DNA of 64,000 nucleotides from Anaerolinea sp. (GTDB lineage Bacteria > Chloroflexota > Anaerolineae > Anaerolineales > Villigracilaceae): the NCBI GenBank assembly GCA_020719725.1, contig DYPU01000002.1:1-64000 (forward strand), read 5' to 3'. The position numbers and the translations under genes are program-made. Numbering within the stretch: the stretch's first letter is position 1; every line of letters begins with the position of its first letter. A model generated the notes under the pieces. The model worked only from the letters and a program-made list of their open reading frames with translations, was not told where the DNA came from and did no database searches. Below, one piece after another: positions 9,179-17,598 of the stretch.

Positions 9179-10582
9179 ATGAGAAACGTAAAACGTAACC
9201 TTCGCCCAATCTTCATACTCATTACGTTTTACGTTTCTTTCTTTGCTCTGCTGGCCTGCACTGCCCAGCCGGTCAGCCTGCCGATTGTCACTGAACCCGC
9301 GCCTGCCGCACCAACACCTATTTCATTGCCAACTTTTACGCCTGCGCCGTCCCCCGTCCCCGGCGGCTTGTATGTGGACGCGGGTCAGTCTTTAGGCCAA
9401 ATTAGCCCTGTTTTTTATGGCACAAACTGGGGCCCCTGGTTGGGCGTTCCCCCGGCGATGCTGCCAACCATTTCATCTCTTGGGTTGAAAATAATCCGCT
9501 TCCCTGGTGGCCATTGGGGCGACCAGAACACTGTTAGCAAAAGCCAGATTGATATGTTGATGTCTTTCTGTAAGCAGTGGGGAGCCGAGCCGTTTTTCCA
9601 CGTTCGGCTGGCGGGTAGCAGCCCTGCCGAAGCTGCCGAGATGGTGCGTTATGTCAACATTGAAAAAGGCTATCATGTTCGTTACTGGGGGATCGGTAAT
9701 GAAGCTAATTTATTTGCCAATGATCAAGTTATGAATTTGCCGGGCTATACTGCCGAGCAATTTTCTACCGATTGGCGTTTTTTTGCCGAGGCGATGAAGG
9801 AAGTTGACCCTTCGATCAAGCTGATAGGGCCCGAAACTAGCCAGTTTATTGCGCAACCAACGGCCAGTTACGGTAACGAGTTTGATGAGTGGTTGATCAC
9901 TTTCCTTAAGAAAAATGCTGATTTGGTGGATGTGGTGGCCGTTCATCGTTATCCCTTCCCGGCCTCCGTTCAGAGCGGCCCGCCCACCAAAGACCAGTTG
10001 CGCGCCAACTCGGTTGAGTGGGACACAATCATTCCTCGATTGCATAGCCTGGTGCGCGAACATACCGGGCGTGATTTACCGGTTGCCATTACCGAGCTAA
10101 ATTCGTCCTGGTCTCCTAATACCGGCGGCGAAGCTACCATGGATTCGCACTTTAACGGAATCTGGTTTGCAGATGTGATGGGCCGCATGATTAAGCAGGA
10201 TACCTTCATGCTTCAACAGTTTGCCGTCAGTGGAAAATTTGGCATGATGGGCCGCGACCAGCTTTTTAGCCAGGGACTGGTTTACCAGATGTACAACCGT
10301 TTTGGCACAGAACGCATCTATGCCGCGACCGATCAACAATATGTCACCATTTACGCCGCAAAACGCCCGGATGGGGCCCTAACCTTGATGGTGATTAACC
10401 TGAATTCGGGGCCGAAAACGATAGAACTAAAGGTGGACGGTTTTCAAGCCGATCAAGCGGAAGTTTGGCTATTGGATTTGGAACATTCTGCCGAACAGGT
10501 TGCCTCGGTTTCCTTTAGCGCGGTCAATACACTTAGCCTTTCCCCAGAATCCGTTACGCTTTATATTTTGCCCGCACCCTAA
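9179..10582 (+). CDS. Lipoprotein glycoside hydrolase, clan GH-A-like (GH39/GH51-related)
   Basis: Signal peptide/lipobox LLAC plus P/T linker; IIRFPGGHWGDQ, RYWGIGNEANLF (acid/base E), LPVAITELNSSW (nucleophile E). Confidence 0.65.
   Translation: MRNVKRNLRPIFILITFYVSFFALLACTAQPVSLPIVTEPAPAAPTPISLPTFTPAPSPVPGGLYVDAGQSLGQISPVFYGTNWGPWLGVPPAMLPTISSLGLKIIRFPGGHWGDQNTVSKSQIDMLMSFCKQWGAEPFFHVRLAGSSPAEAAEMVRYVNIEKGYHVRYWGIGNEANLFANDQVMNLPGYTAEQFSTDWRFFAEAMKEVDPSIKLIGPETSQFIAQPTASYGNEFDEWLITFLKKNADLVDVVAVHRYPFPASVQSGPPTKDQLRANSVEWDTIIPRLHSLVREHTGRDLPVAITELNSSWSPNTGGEATMDSHFNGIWFADVMGRMIKQDTFMLQQFAVSGKFGMMGRDQLFSQGLVYQMYNRFGTERIYAATDQQYVTIYAAKRPDGALTLMVINLNSGPKTIELKVDGFQADQAEVWLLDLEHSAEQVASVSFSAVNTLSLSPESVTLYILPAP
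9183..9237. repeat. Palindromic element with 16-bp perfect inverted repeats overlapping the start of the GH-A gene
   Basis: GAAACGTAAAACGTAA (9183-9198) and TTACGTTTTACGTTTC (9222-9237), exact reverse complements. Confidence 0.85.
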
Positions 10583-10594
10583 AAGGATATTTCT

Positions 10595-11563
10595 GTGAGG
10601 CGCCAATTTTTTATCTTGAGCTTTATTTTTCTTCTCCTGGGGGGATGTCTACCGCAGAAGACATCCCCCTCTCCTTTGATTGAGCCGGTTTTGCCAACCC
10701 CGGCGGCAGTTCGTTTTCGGGTATTGGCTTATGTGACGGAAGATACCATCCCTGAGTTGATTGCTTACGAGAAGCTGACGCATATCAACTATGCTTTTTT
10801 ACTGCCTCGCGCGGATGGAACCTTTCGGGATGTGACCAACCCCTGGAAGTTGAAAAAAATTATCGAAATGGCGCACCAGCGCGATGTGAGTGTGCTGGTT
10901 TCGGTCGGTGGCTGGGGGCTTCACAACGAGTTTGAAGCTATCGCCGTAGACCCGGCGCTGCGCGCGGTTTTTGTCCAAAATTTGGCCGATTATGCCGAAA
11001 AATATCAACTGGATGGCATCGATATTGATTGGGAATACCCGGTTGCGGGATTGTCAGATGCTAATTATCTGGCGCTGATGCGTGAGCTGCGCGCGGCTTT
11101 GCCTGCCGGGATTTTATTGACCACGGCTGTGCCAGCTTACGGAGACAACGCGGAGGGTATTCCGGCGGAAGCCTTTGAAGTGCTGGATTTTGCCAACTTG
11201 ATGGTCTACGATATGGCGCATGAGGCCCATGCCACGTTGGAAATGGCTGAACAGGCTCTGGAGTATTGGGCTGGGCGTGGGTTGGCGCGTGAAAAAATGG
11301 TATTGGGTGTGCCTTTTTACAGCCGTCCTGGTGAGGTTCCGTATCGCAAATTGGTTGCCAGTGATCCTGCTGCGGCTCAGGTGGATCGCTTTGAGTTTGC
11401 TGGGGCGATGCAGTATTACAACGGGATTCCAACCATGCAGGCCAAGACCCACCTGGCTTTGGAACGCGCTTCGGGAATTATGTTTTGGGCTTTGTCGCAA
11501 GATGCGACGGATGAATATTCTTTGTTGTCTGCAATTCACCAGGTGGTAACCTCTCAACCTTAA
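10595..11563 (+). CDS. GH18 chitinase-like lipoprotein
   Basis: GTG start; LLLGGC lipobox; YQLDGIDIDWEYPV = DxxDxDxE GH18 motif; VSVGGW. Confidence 0.92.
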   Translation: MRRQFFILSFIFLLLGGCLPQKTSPSPLIEPVLPTPAAVRFRVLAYVTEDTIPELIAYEKLTHINYAFLLPRADGTFRDVTNPWKLKKIIEMAHQRDVSVLVSVGGWGLHNEFEAIAVDPALRAVFVQNLADYAEKYQLDGIDIDWEYPVAGLSDANYLALMRELRAALPAGILLTTAVPAYGDNAEGIPAEAFEVLDFANLMVYDMAHEAHATLEMAEQALEYWAGRGLAREKMVLGVPFYSRPGEVPYRKLVASDPAAAQVDRFEFAGAMQYYNGIPTMQAKTHLALERASGIMFWALSQDATDEYSLLSAIHQVVTSQP

Positions 11564-11592
11564 GAGTTTTGATGCTTTTGCGTGGCCCATTC

Positions 11593-11618
11593 AGGGAACG
11601 GTGATTGGTCCCGTTCCC
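11593..11618 (+). terminator. Hairpin/terminator after GH18 gene
   Basis: GGGAACGG...CCGTTCCC followed by TTTTC. Confidence 0.6.
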
Positions 11619-11649
11619 TTTTCTTTCACCAATTTTCATTGAGGTTATC

Positions 11650-12888
11650 ATGAATCATATTTCTCCGGCAGTTCGCACGATTTTGTTGGTTTGGTTGGGC
11701 TGGTTTGTGGTTTTGTTCGGAATTCAGGTGGTGACGCCGATGCGTTTAAACCTGAAACGGCCCGATCAAGCCGTGGCCTGGTCGGCTCAGGAAACAACCC
11801 TGGCAAACAAAAAAAATAATCCGCTGATTGCTGATCCGTTTTTGAATGAGCAGGTTTCGTGGGATTCGGAATATTACCTTTCGATTGCGCTGCATGGCTA
11901 TGATGATCGCAGCGCAGGCATGGATTGGCTGACCTCCGATTCTGGTGAGGAGCGTTCGCTCAATTATGCTTTTTTCCCGCTTTATCCCCAGTTAATCAAT
12001 CTTTTCTATCGCATTTTGGCTCCGTTTACGGCTCCGCTGACTGATTTGGCGCGGGGCGCGCTGGCTGGGGTGATGGTTTCGCTCTTGGGTACGTTGGCGG
12101 CCATGTTTGCGCTTTATGACATGCTGGCTGGTGAAATGGACGAAAATGACCGTTTGCGGGCTGTTTTCTATTTTCTTATTTTCCCCTCGGCCTTTTTTAT
12201 GGCGATGGTGTACACCGAGGGCTTGTTTATGGGGATTTCTTTTAGCGTTTTGGCGCTCAGTAAGCGTGGAAAATGGGTGTGGGCCTCACTGTTGGCAATT
12301 CTCGCGCCCTGGACGCGGGCGGTGGGGGCGGCTTTGTTCATTGCGCTGGCTGTGCGCTGGCTGCTTAGTGTGGATTGGAAGCAGCCGCTCAGGCCTCAGG
12401 TGACTCGTAATTTTTTTATGCAAGGATTATTCGCCACGTTTCCAGCGCTTTCTTACTATGCCTGGCGTTTATCAGACTTTGGCAAAGGTTGGGAAGTGGC
12501 TCAGCAGTGGTTTGGCCGCGTGGAATTGGGCTTTCAGCAAACCCTGGGCGCGTACGCCTGGCAGTTGGAACACGCCGCCACTCACCCTGAATCGCAGGTT
12601 TATTTTGCGCTGGATTTTCTCTGTCTGGCATTGGCCGTGCTGTCCAGTCTGGTCTACTTGCGGAAAGACCCGGCCCTGGCTTTGTTTGGGCTGGCGGTCA
12701 TCATTCTTTCGGCTTTTAGCGGCGGCGGACAAGGCCTGGCGCGTTATGTTTTGCCTGTTCCGGCCATGTATATCACTTTGGCGCGTTTGGGCCGCAACCC
12801 GGCCTTCGACCGCACCTGGACGCTTGCCAGCGCTTTTACGATGGGCCTTTCAGCGGTCTTATTTGCGTTTGATTTTTGGGTTGGATAA
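11650..12888 (+). CDS. PIG-V-like membrane mannosyltransferase
   Basis: Multi-TM; VSWDSEYYLSIALHGYDD...YAFFPLYPQLINLFYRI; YTEGLFMGISF. Confidence 0.7.
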   Translation: MNHISPAVRTILLVWLGWFVVLFGIQVVTPMRLNLKRPDQAVAWSAQETTLANKKNNPLIADPFLNEQVSWDSEYYLSIALHGYDDRSAGMDWLTSDSGEERSLNYAFFPLYPQLINLFYRILAPFTAPLTDLARGALAGVMVSLLGTLAAMFALYDMLAGEMDENDRLRAVFYFLIFPSAFFMAMVYTEGLFMGISFSVLALSKRGKWVWASLLAILAPWTRAVGAALFIALAVRWLLSVDWKQPLRPQVTRNFFMQGLFATFPALSYYAWRLSDFGKGWEVAQQWFGRVELGFQQTLGAYAWQLEHAATHPESQVYFALDFLCLALAVLSSLVYLRKDPALALFGLAVIILSAFSGGGQGLARYVLPVPAMYITLARLGRNPAFDRTWTLASAFTMGLSAVLFAFDFWVG

Positions 12889-12890
12889 TT

Positions 12891-13946
12891 TTGACGACGA
12901 GACAGATCACCTGGGCTTTTTTGACAGCCTGCGCTGTATGGGCCGCGGCTTGCAGCGCTGCTGAGACTGGGCTTCCGGCAACGCCTGCCCCAACAGCTAC
13001 CCCTGTCCCTGAATATGCAGCGCTTTCCCATATTTATTTTGGCGTTTTTTCGGCTGGAACTGAGCTGGAGCAAGAACTGGGCCAAAAATTTACAGCGCAA
13101 TTGTATTACCACCGCTGGGGAGCGCCATTGGGTATTCAGACCTTTGCAGAAAATGCCAAAAATGGCTGGATAACAATGCCTACCTGGGAATATCGCCCAA
13201 GTTTTGGCGTGGATAGCCCCTATATTTTGCAGCCTCTGAAAGCCATTTTGGACGGACAGCAGGATGACTATCTGCGGGCCTTCGCCAGGCAGTCCGCTAC
13301 TTTTGGCAAACCCATCCTGTTGCGCTGGGGCCACGAAATGAACGGCGATTGGTATCCCTGGAGTGGCGCAAGAAATGGCGGCGCACTACCAGACCAATAC
13401 GGCAACCTCCAAAAAGCGGATGGGCCAGAGCTATTTGTGGATACCTACCGCTATATACACAAAATTTTTGAGCAAGAACAAGCTGAAAATGTGCTCTGGG
13501 TCTGGTGTCCTAATGTGGCGATGACCGGCGCGCTGGGCGAACCCTGGAATGCAATTTCTAACTACTATCCGGGTGATGAATATGTCGATTGGTTATGCGT
13601 GGATGGTTACAACTGGGGTTCCAGCCAAAGCTGGAGTAAATGGCAAACGTTTGACGAAATTTATGCCGAAACGTATGCCCAGTTGCAAGCCATCAACCCA
13701 TCCAAACCAATGATGATCGGTGAATTTGCCTCGTCCGAAGAAGGCGGCGACAAAGCCGCCTGGATTGCAGACACCTTTCAACGCATCCCAACCGCGTATC
13801 CACAACTCCGTATGATTTTCTGGTTTCACATCAACAAAGAAACTGATTGGCGAATTAATTCATCCCAGGCCAGCCTGGAGGCTTTCAAACAAGGGTTTTT
13901 AGACCCGGTTTGGGATGCAGAACCCTGGCCTGCACTTCTTCCATAA
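12891..13946 (+). CDS. GH26-like beta-mannanase lipoprotein
   Basis: AAAC lipobox plus P/T linker; PILLRWGHEMNGDWYPWSG and PMMIGEFASSEEGG (GH26 catalytic motifs). Start uncertain (TTG at 12876 or 12891). Confidence 0.85.
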   Translation: MTTRQITWAFLTACAVWAAACSAAETGLPATPAPTATPVPEYAALSHIYFGVFSAGTELEQELGQKFTAQLYYHRWGAPLGIQTFAENAKNGWITMPTWEYRPSFGVDSPYILQPLKAILDGQQDDYLRAFARQSATFGKPILLRWGHEMNGDWYPWSGARNGGALPDQYGNLQKADGPELFVDTYRYIHKIFEQEQAENVLWVWCPNVAMTGALGEPWNAISNYYPGDEYVDWLCVDGYNWGSSQSWSKWQTFDEIYAETYAQLQAINPSKPMMIGEFASSEEGGDKAAWIADTFQRIPTAYPQLRMIFWFHINKETDWRINSSQASLEAFKQGFLDPVWDAEPWPALLP

Positions 13947-13966
13947 TTTCGAAAGAGAGATTCATT

Positions 13967-16480
13967 ATGCGCTACGGATATTTTGATGACAAAGCGCGCG
14001 AGTATGTCATCACTCGCCCCGATACGCCCTTACCCTGGATCAATTACCTTGGGTCGCAGGACTACTTCGGCCTCATATCTAACACTTCTGGCGGCTATTC
14101 TTTTTACAAAGATGCCCGCCTGCGCCGCCTGACGCGCTACCGCTACAACAATGCCCCGCTTGATATGGGTGGACGTTATATTTACATGCGCGACAACACC
14201 AGCGCCGAGTTTTGGTCGCCAAGCTGGATGCCGGTTCAGCGTAACTTGGACGAATATACCTGCCGGCACGGCATGGGCTATACGGTGATTGCCTCCAGCT
14301 ATAACGGGATTCACACCCAGACCCGCACGTTCGTTCCACTCAATGAGACCCTCGAAATCTGGGAAGTGACCGTCACCAACCGGCGCGAAACTCCAGCCGA
14401 CTTGAGCTTGTTCTCTGCCATCGAGTTTGCTCTGTGGGAGGCCAACGACGACGCCACCAACTTTCAGCGCAATTACTCCATCGGACAGGTTGAAATCGTC
14501 GATGACGTTATCTACCACAAAACCGAATACCGCGAACGGCGTGACCATTTTGCCTATTTTGCCTGTTCCGCTCCGCTGGCCGGGTACGACACCCAGCGCG
14601 AAACTTTTTTGGGCGCTTATCGGGGCTGGGATAGGCCGCTTGTGGTTGAACAAGGCCAATCGGGAGATAGCGAAGCGCATGGCTGGCAGCCGATTGGCTC
14701 GCAGCACGTCCGGCTGGCGCTTCAGCCGGGTGAGCAGAGCAAAATCATCATCCTGCTTGGCTATCACGAAAACCCCAAAGACGACAAGTTTGACCCGCCC
14801 GGCTCGCAGACGATTAACAAGAAAACCGTTTTGCCGGTTATTGCCAGATATTTGAACCCGGCCCACGTGGAGGCCGCTTTTGCGGAATTGTTCAATTCGT
14901 GGACGGCGCTGCTCGCCAAATACCAGGTTCAATCACCGGATGAGCATGTCAACCGCATGGTTAATATCTGGAATGCCTATCAGTGCATGGTGACGTTCAA
15001 CATGAGCCGCTCGGCCTCTTATTTTGAGAGCGGCATTGGGCGCGGCATGGGATTCCGCGATTCGAATCAGGATTTGCTCGGTTTTGTTCACATGATTCCG
15101 GAGCGCGCCCGTGAGCGTATTCTCGATTTAACGGCCACCCAACTTAAGAACGGCGGGGCTTTCCATCAATATCAGCCGCTGACCAAGCGTGGCAACAATG
15201 ATGTCGGGACGGGTTTCAACGATGATCCGGCCTGGTTGGTTTTAGGTGTAACGGCTTATATCAAAGAAAGCGGTGATTTTAGCATTCTGAATGTGCCGGT
15301 TCAGTATGAAAACGAGCCGGGCAGTGAAATGCCGCTTTACGAACATCTTCAGCGCGCTTTGCAATATACGCTGGAGCGGCTGGGGCCTCATAACCTGCCG
15401 CTAATTGGCCGGGCCGATTGGAACGACTGCCTGAACCTGAACTGTTTTTCGGATACTCCTGGTCAGAGCTTTCAGACCACTACCAGTAAAGATGGCCTGG
15501 TTGCCGAAAGCGTGTTTATTGCCGGGTTGTTTGTGCTGGCTTGCAAGGAAATGGAAAAAATTGCGAATTATGGAGTAGGAATTACCAATTCCCTAATTTC
15601 TACTTCGCAATCTGCCAACTTGCAATTCAAAATTAATCCCCCAGAATTCTACGCAACCGCTGCCGCCGAGATGGAAAAGACCGTTTGGGCGGCAGGTTGG
15701 GATGGCGAATGGTTCCGGCGCGCCTATGATGATTTTGGCAACCCGCTAGGCTCGCAGGAAAACGCCGAAGGGCAGATTTTTATTGAGCCGCAGGGCATTT
15801 GTGTGATGGCCGGGTTGGGAATTGAGAATGGGAATGCCATTAAAGCGCTCAATTCGGTGGAGAAGCACCTTGCCACGCCGCACGGAATTGTGCTCCAGCA
15901 GCCGGTTTTTAGCCAGTATTACCTTCACCTGGGCGAGATTTCTTCTTATCCGCCTGGTTACAAAGAAAATGGCGGCATTTTTTGCCACACCAACCCCTGG
16001 ATTATGCTTTCCGAAGCCAAAGCCGGGCGCGGCGATAAGGCGTTTAGCTATTACAAGCGTATTTGTCCCTCAGCCCGCGAGAGCATCAGCGAAGTGCATC
16101 GCTGCGAGCCATACGTTTATGCTCAGATGATTGCGGGAAAGGATGCCCCGACCCATGGCGAGGCTAAGAACTCCTGGCTGACGGGAACTGCCGCCTGGAA
16201 CTATGTCGCTATTACTCAGGGCATTTTGGGCGTCAAACCGGCTTACAACGGCCTGGAAGTTGCGCCGGTTTTCCCATCCGATTGGAGTGGCTACGAAGTG
16301 GTGCGCCTGTTCCGGGGGGTGCGTTACGAACTGACGATTAAGCGGCATGGGCCTGGGAACGAAATTCGCCTGTTTGTGGAAGGTCAGCCGGTGGCTGGGA
16401 ACATTATCCCCTTGCCCGCGGCTGGGGTGGATACTGTGCGAGTTCGTGTGGAGTGTGGAAGTTCTGCTTCCACTTTGTAA
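13967..16480 (+). CDS. GH94 cellobiose phosphorylase
   Basis: MRYGYFDDKAREYVITRPDTPLPWINYLGSQDYFGLISNTSGGYSFYKDARLRRLTRYRYNN; GIGRGMGFRDSNQDLLGFVHMIPERARERI; closely resembles Cellulomonas-type cellobiose phosphorylase. Confidence 0.93.
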   Translation: MRYGYFDDKAREYVITRPDTPLPWINYLGSQDYFGLISNTSGGYSFYKDARLRRLTRYRYNNAPLDMGGRYIYMRDNTSAEFWSPSWMPVQRNLDEYTCRHGMGYTVIASSYNGIHTQTRTFVPLNETLEIWEVTVTNRRETPADLSLFSAIEFALWEANDDATNFQRNYSIGQVEIVDDVIYHKTEYRERRDHFAYFACSAPLAGYDTQRETFLGAYRGWDRPLVVEQGQSGDSEAHGWQPIGSQHVRLALQPGEQSKIIILLGYHENPKDDKFDPPGSQTINKKTVLPVIARYLNPAHVEAAFAELFNSWTALLAKYQVQSPDEHVNRMVNIWNAYQCMVTFNMSRSASYFESGIGRGMGFRDSNQDLLGFVHMIPERARERILDLTATQLKNGGAFHQYQPLTKRGNNDVGTGFNDDPAWLVLGVTAYIKESGDFSILNVPVQYENEPGSEMPLYEHLQRALQYTLERLGPHNLPLIGRADWNDCLNLNCFSDTPGQSFQTTTSKDGLVAESVFIAGLFVLACKEMEKIANYGVGITNSLISTSQSANLQFKINPPEFYATAAAEMEKTVWAAGWDGEWFRRAYDDFGNPLGSQENAEGQIFIEPQGICVMAGLGIENGNAIKALNSVEKHLATPHGIVLQQPVFSQYYLHLGEISSYPPGYKENGGIFCHTNPWIMLSEAKAGRGDKAFSYYKRICPSARESISEVHRCEPYVYAQMIAGKDAPTHGEAKNSWLTGTAAWNYVAITQGILGVKPAYNGLEVAPVFPSDWSGYEVVRLFRGVRYELTIKRHGPGNEIRLFVEGQPVAGNIIPLPAAGVDTVRVRVECGSSASTL
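15560..15611. repeat. 52-bp AT-rich imperfect palindrome inside the GH94 coding region
   Basis: ATTGCGAA...TTCGCAAT ends with inner GGAATT-ACC-AATTCC; encodes IANYGVGITNSLISTSQS. Confidence 0.65.
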
Positions 16481-16527
16481 AAATAGCAGGGCCACCCCTG
16501 CAATGTAATCAAATGATAGTTGGAACC

Positions 16528-17598
16528 ATGAAAAAAATTCTATTTGCCTGTTGTCTAATTTTTTCTCTGTTACTGACGGCTTGTGGTGTGGGTGTTTCGG
16601 CTGCTGAAGCAACGCCAACGCCTTACCCGACCCCGGTGCGTAAGGCGTTTACCGTGCAGCGTGGGGATATTGTGGTGGAGGCGCGTTTGTCGGGACGGGT
16701 TTCGCCGCTGGCGCTGACAACCGCCTCATTTGCCATGAGCGGTAAGGTGAGCGATGTCTATGTTCAGCCGGGCGATACGGTGATTGCTGGGCAGTTGCTG
16801 GCCGAGTTGGCTGAGGTGCAGGCGCTTAAATCGCAGGCCAGTAAAACCGCAGTGGAGATTCGGCGGGCCGAAATTGCATTGGAAATTGCTGAATTGACCC
16901 TGCAAAAATATAAGGCTGAGAGTCGTCCGTCTTATGATGTGCGCGGCCAGGAATTGCAAGTGGAACTGGCCCAGATGGCTTATAACGATGTTCTTTTGGG
17001 ATTGGGCATTGATCCAGACAGCAATCAGGAAGATACGCTCGAGGCGCAGGTGGCTCAGGCGCGGGTTTTTGCTCCGGCAGATGGTATGATTCTTTCTGGT
17101 GTCAGCGTGGGCCGCTCGGTTAGCCCCAATAACCCGGCTTTTGTCATTGGTGATGGCGAGCAGTTGGAAGCTGTGGCGCAGTCGGATGCGAACAAGCTCG
17201 ATAGCGAGATTAGAGAAATGTTCGAAGGCATGGCGGTGCAGCTTGCGCCCGATGCCAACCCGGCGGTTTTGCTAACCGGGAAAATCCGGCAGCTTCCTTC
17301 TCCTTATGGTACTGGCCCCAGCGATGATCGCTCAGTTTATATTAGCCTGGAACAGCCCGCTTCGGCAGAGACGTATCAGGTGGGTGATAAGGTGACGGTG
17401 ACGGTGATTCTTGCCAGCAAAACCGGCGTTCTTTGGCTACCTCCCGATGCCATTCGCTCGGCGGGCGGGCGCACATTTGTCATCATCAACAGCCCCGAAG
17501 GCCCAAAACGCATCGAAGTGGAAGTTGGCCTTAAAACCCTCGCAATGGTTGAAATTCGCTCTGGACTGGCTGAAGGGCAGATGGTTGTCGCGCCATGA
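16528..17598 (+). CDS. Efflux adaptor lipoprotein (MacA/HlyD-like)
   Basis: LLLTAC lipobox; biotinyl-lipoyl-like GKVSDVYVQPGDTVIAGQLLAEL, coiled region, FAPADGMILSGVSVGRSVSPNNPAFVIGD. Confidence 0.88.
   Translation: MKKILFACCLIFSLLLTACGVGVSAAEATPTPYPTPVRKAFTVQRGDIVVEARLSGRVSPLALTTASFAMSGKVSDVYVQPGDTVIAGQLLAELAEVQALKSQASKTAVEIRRAEIALEIAELTLQKYKAESRPSYDVRGQELQVELAQMAYNDVLLGLGIDPDSNQEDTLEAQVAQARVFAPADGMILSGVSVGRSVSPNNPAFVIGDGEQLEAVAQSDANKLDSEIREMFEGMAVQLAPDANPAVLLTGKIRQLPSPYGTGPSDDRSVYISLEQPASAETYQVGDKVTVTVILASKTGVLWLPPDAIRSAGGRTFVIINSPEGPKRIEVEVGLKTLAMVEIRSGLAEGQMVVAP

Noticed and set aside
9183-9237. CRISPR repeat fragment
   Set aside because: Only two inverted copies with no regularly spaced direct repeats and no cas genes
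14030-14932. 300-aa minus-strand ORF inside the GH94 gene
   Set aside because: Overlaps a strongly conserved GH94 coding region; explained by codon bias rather than a real gene
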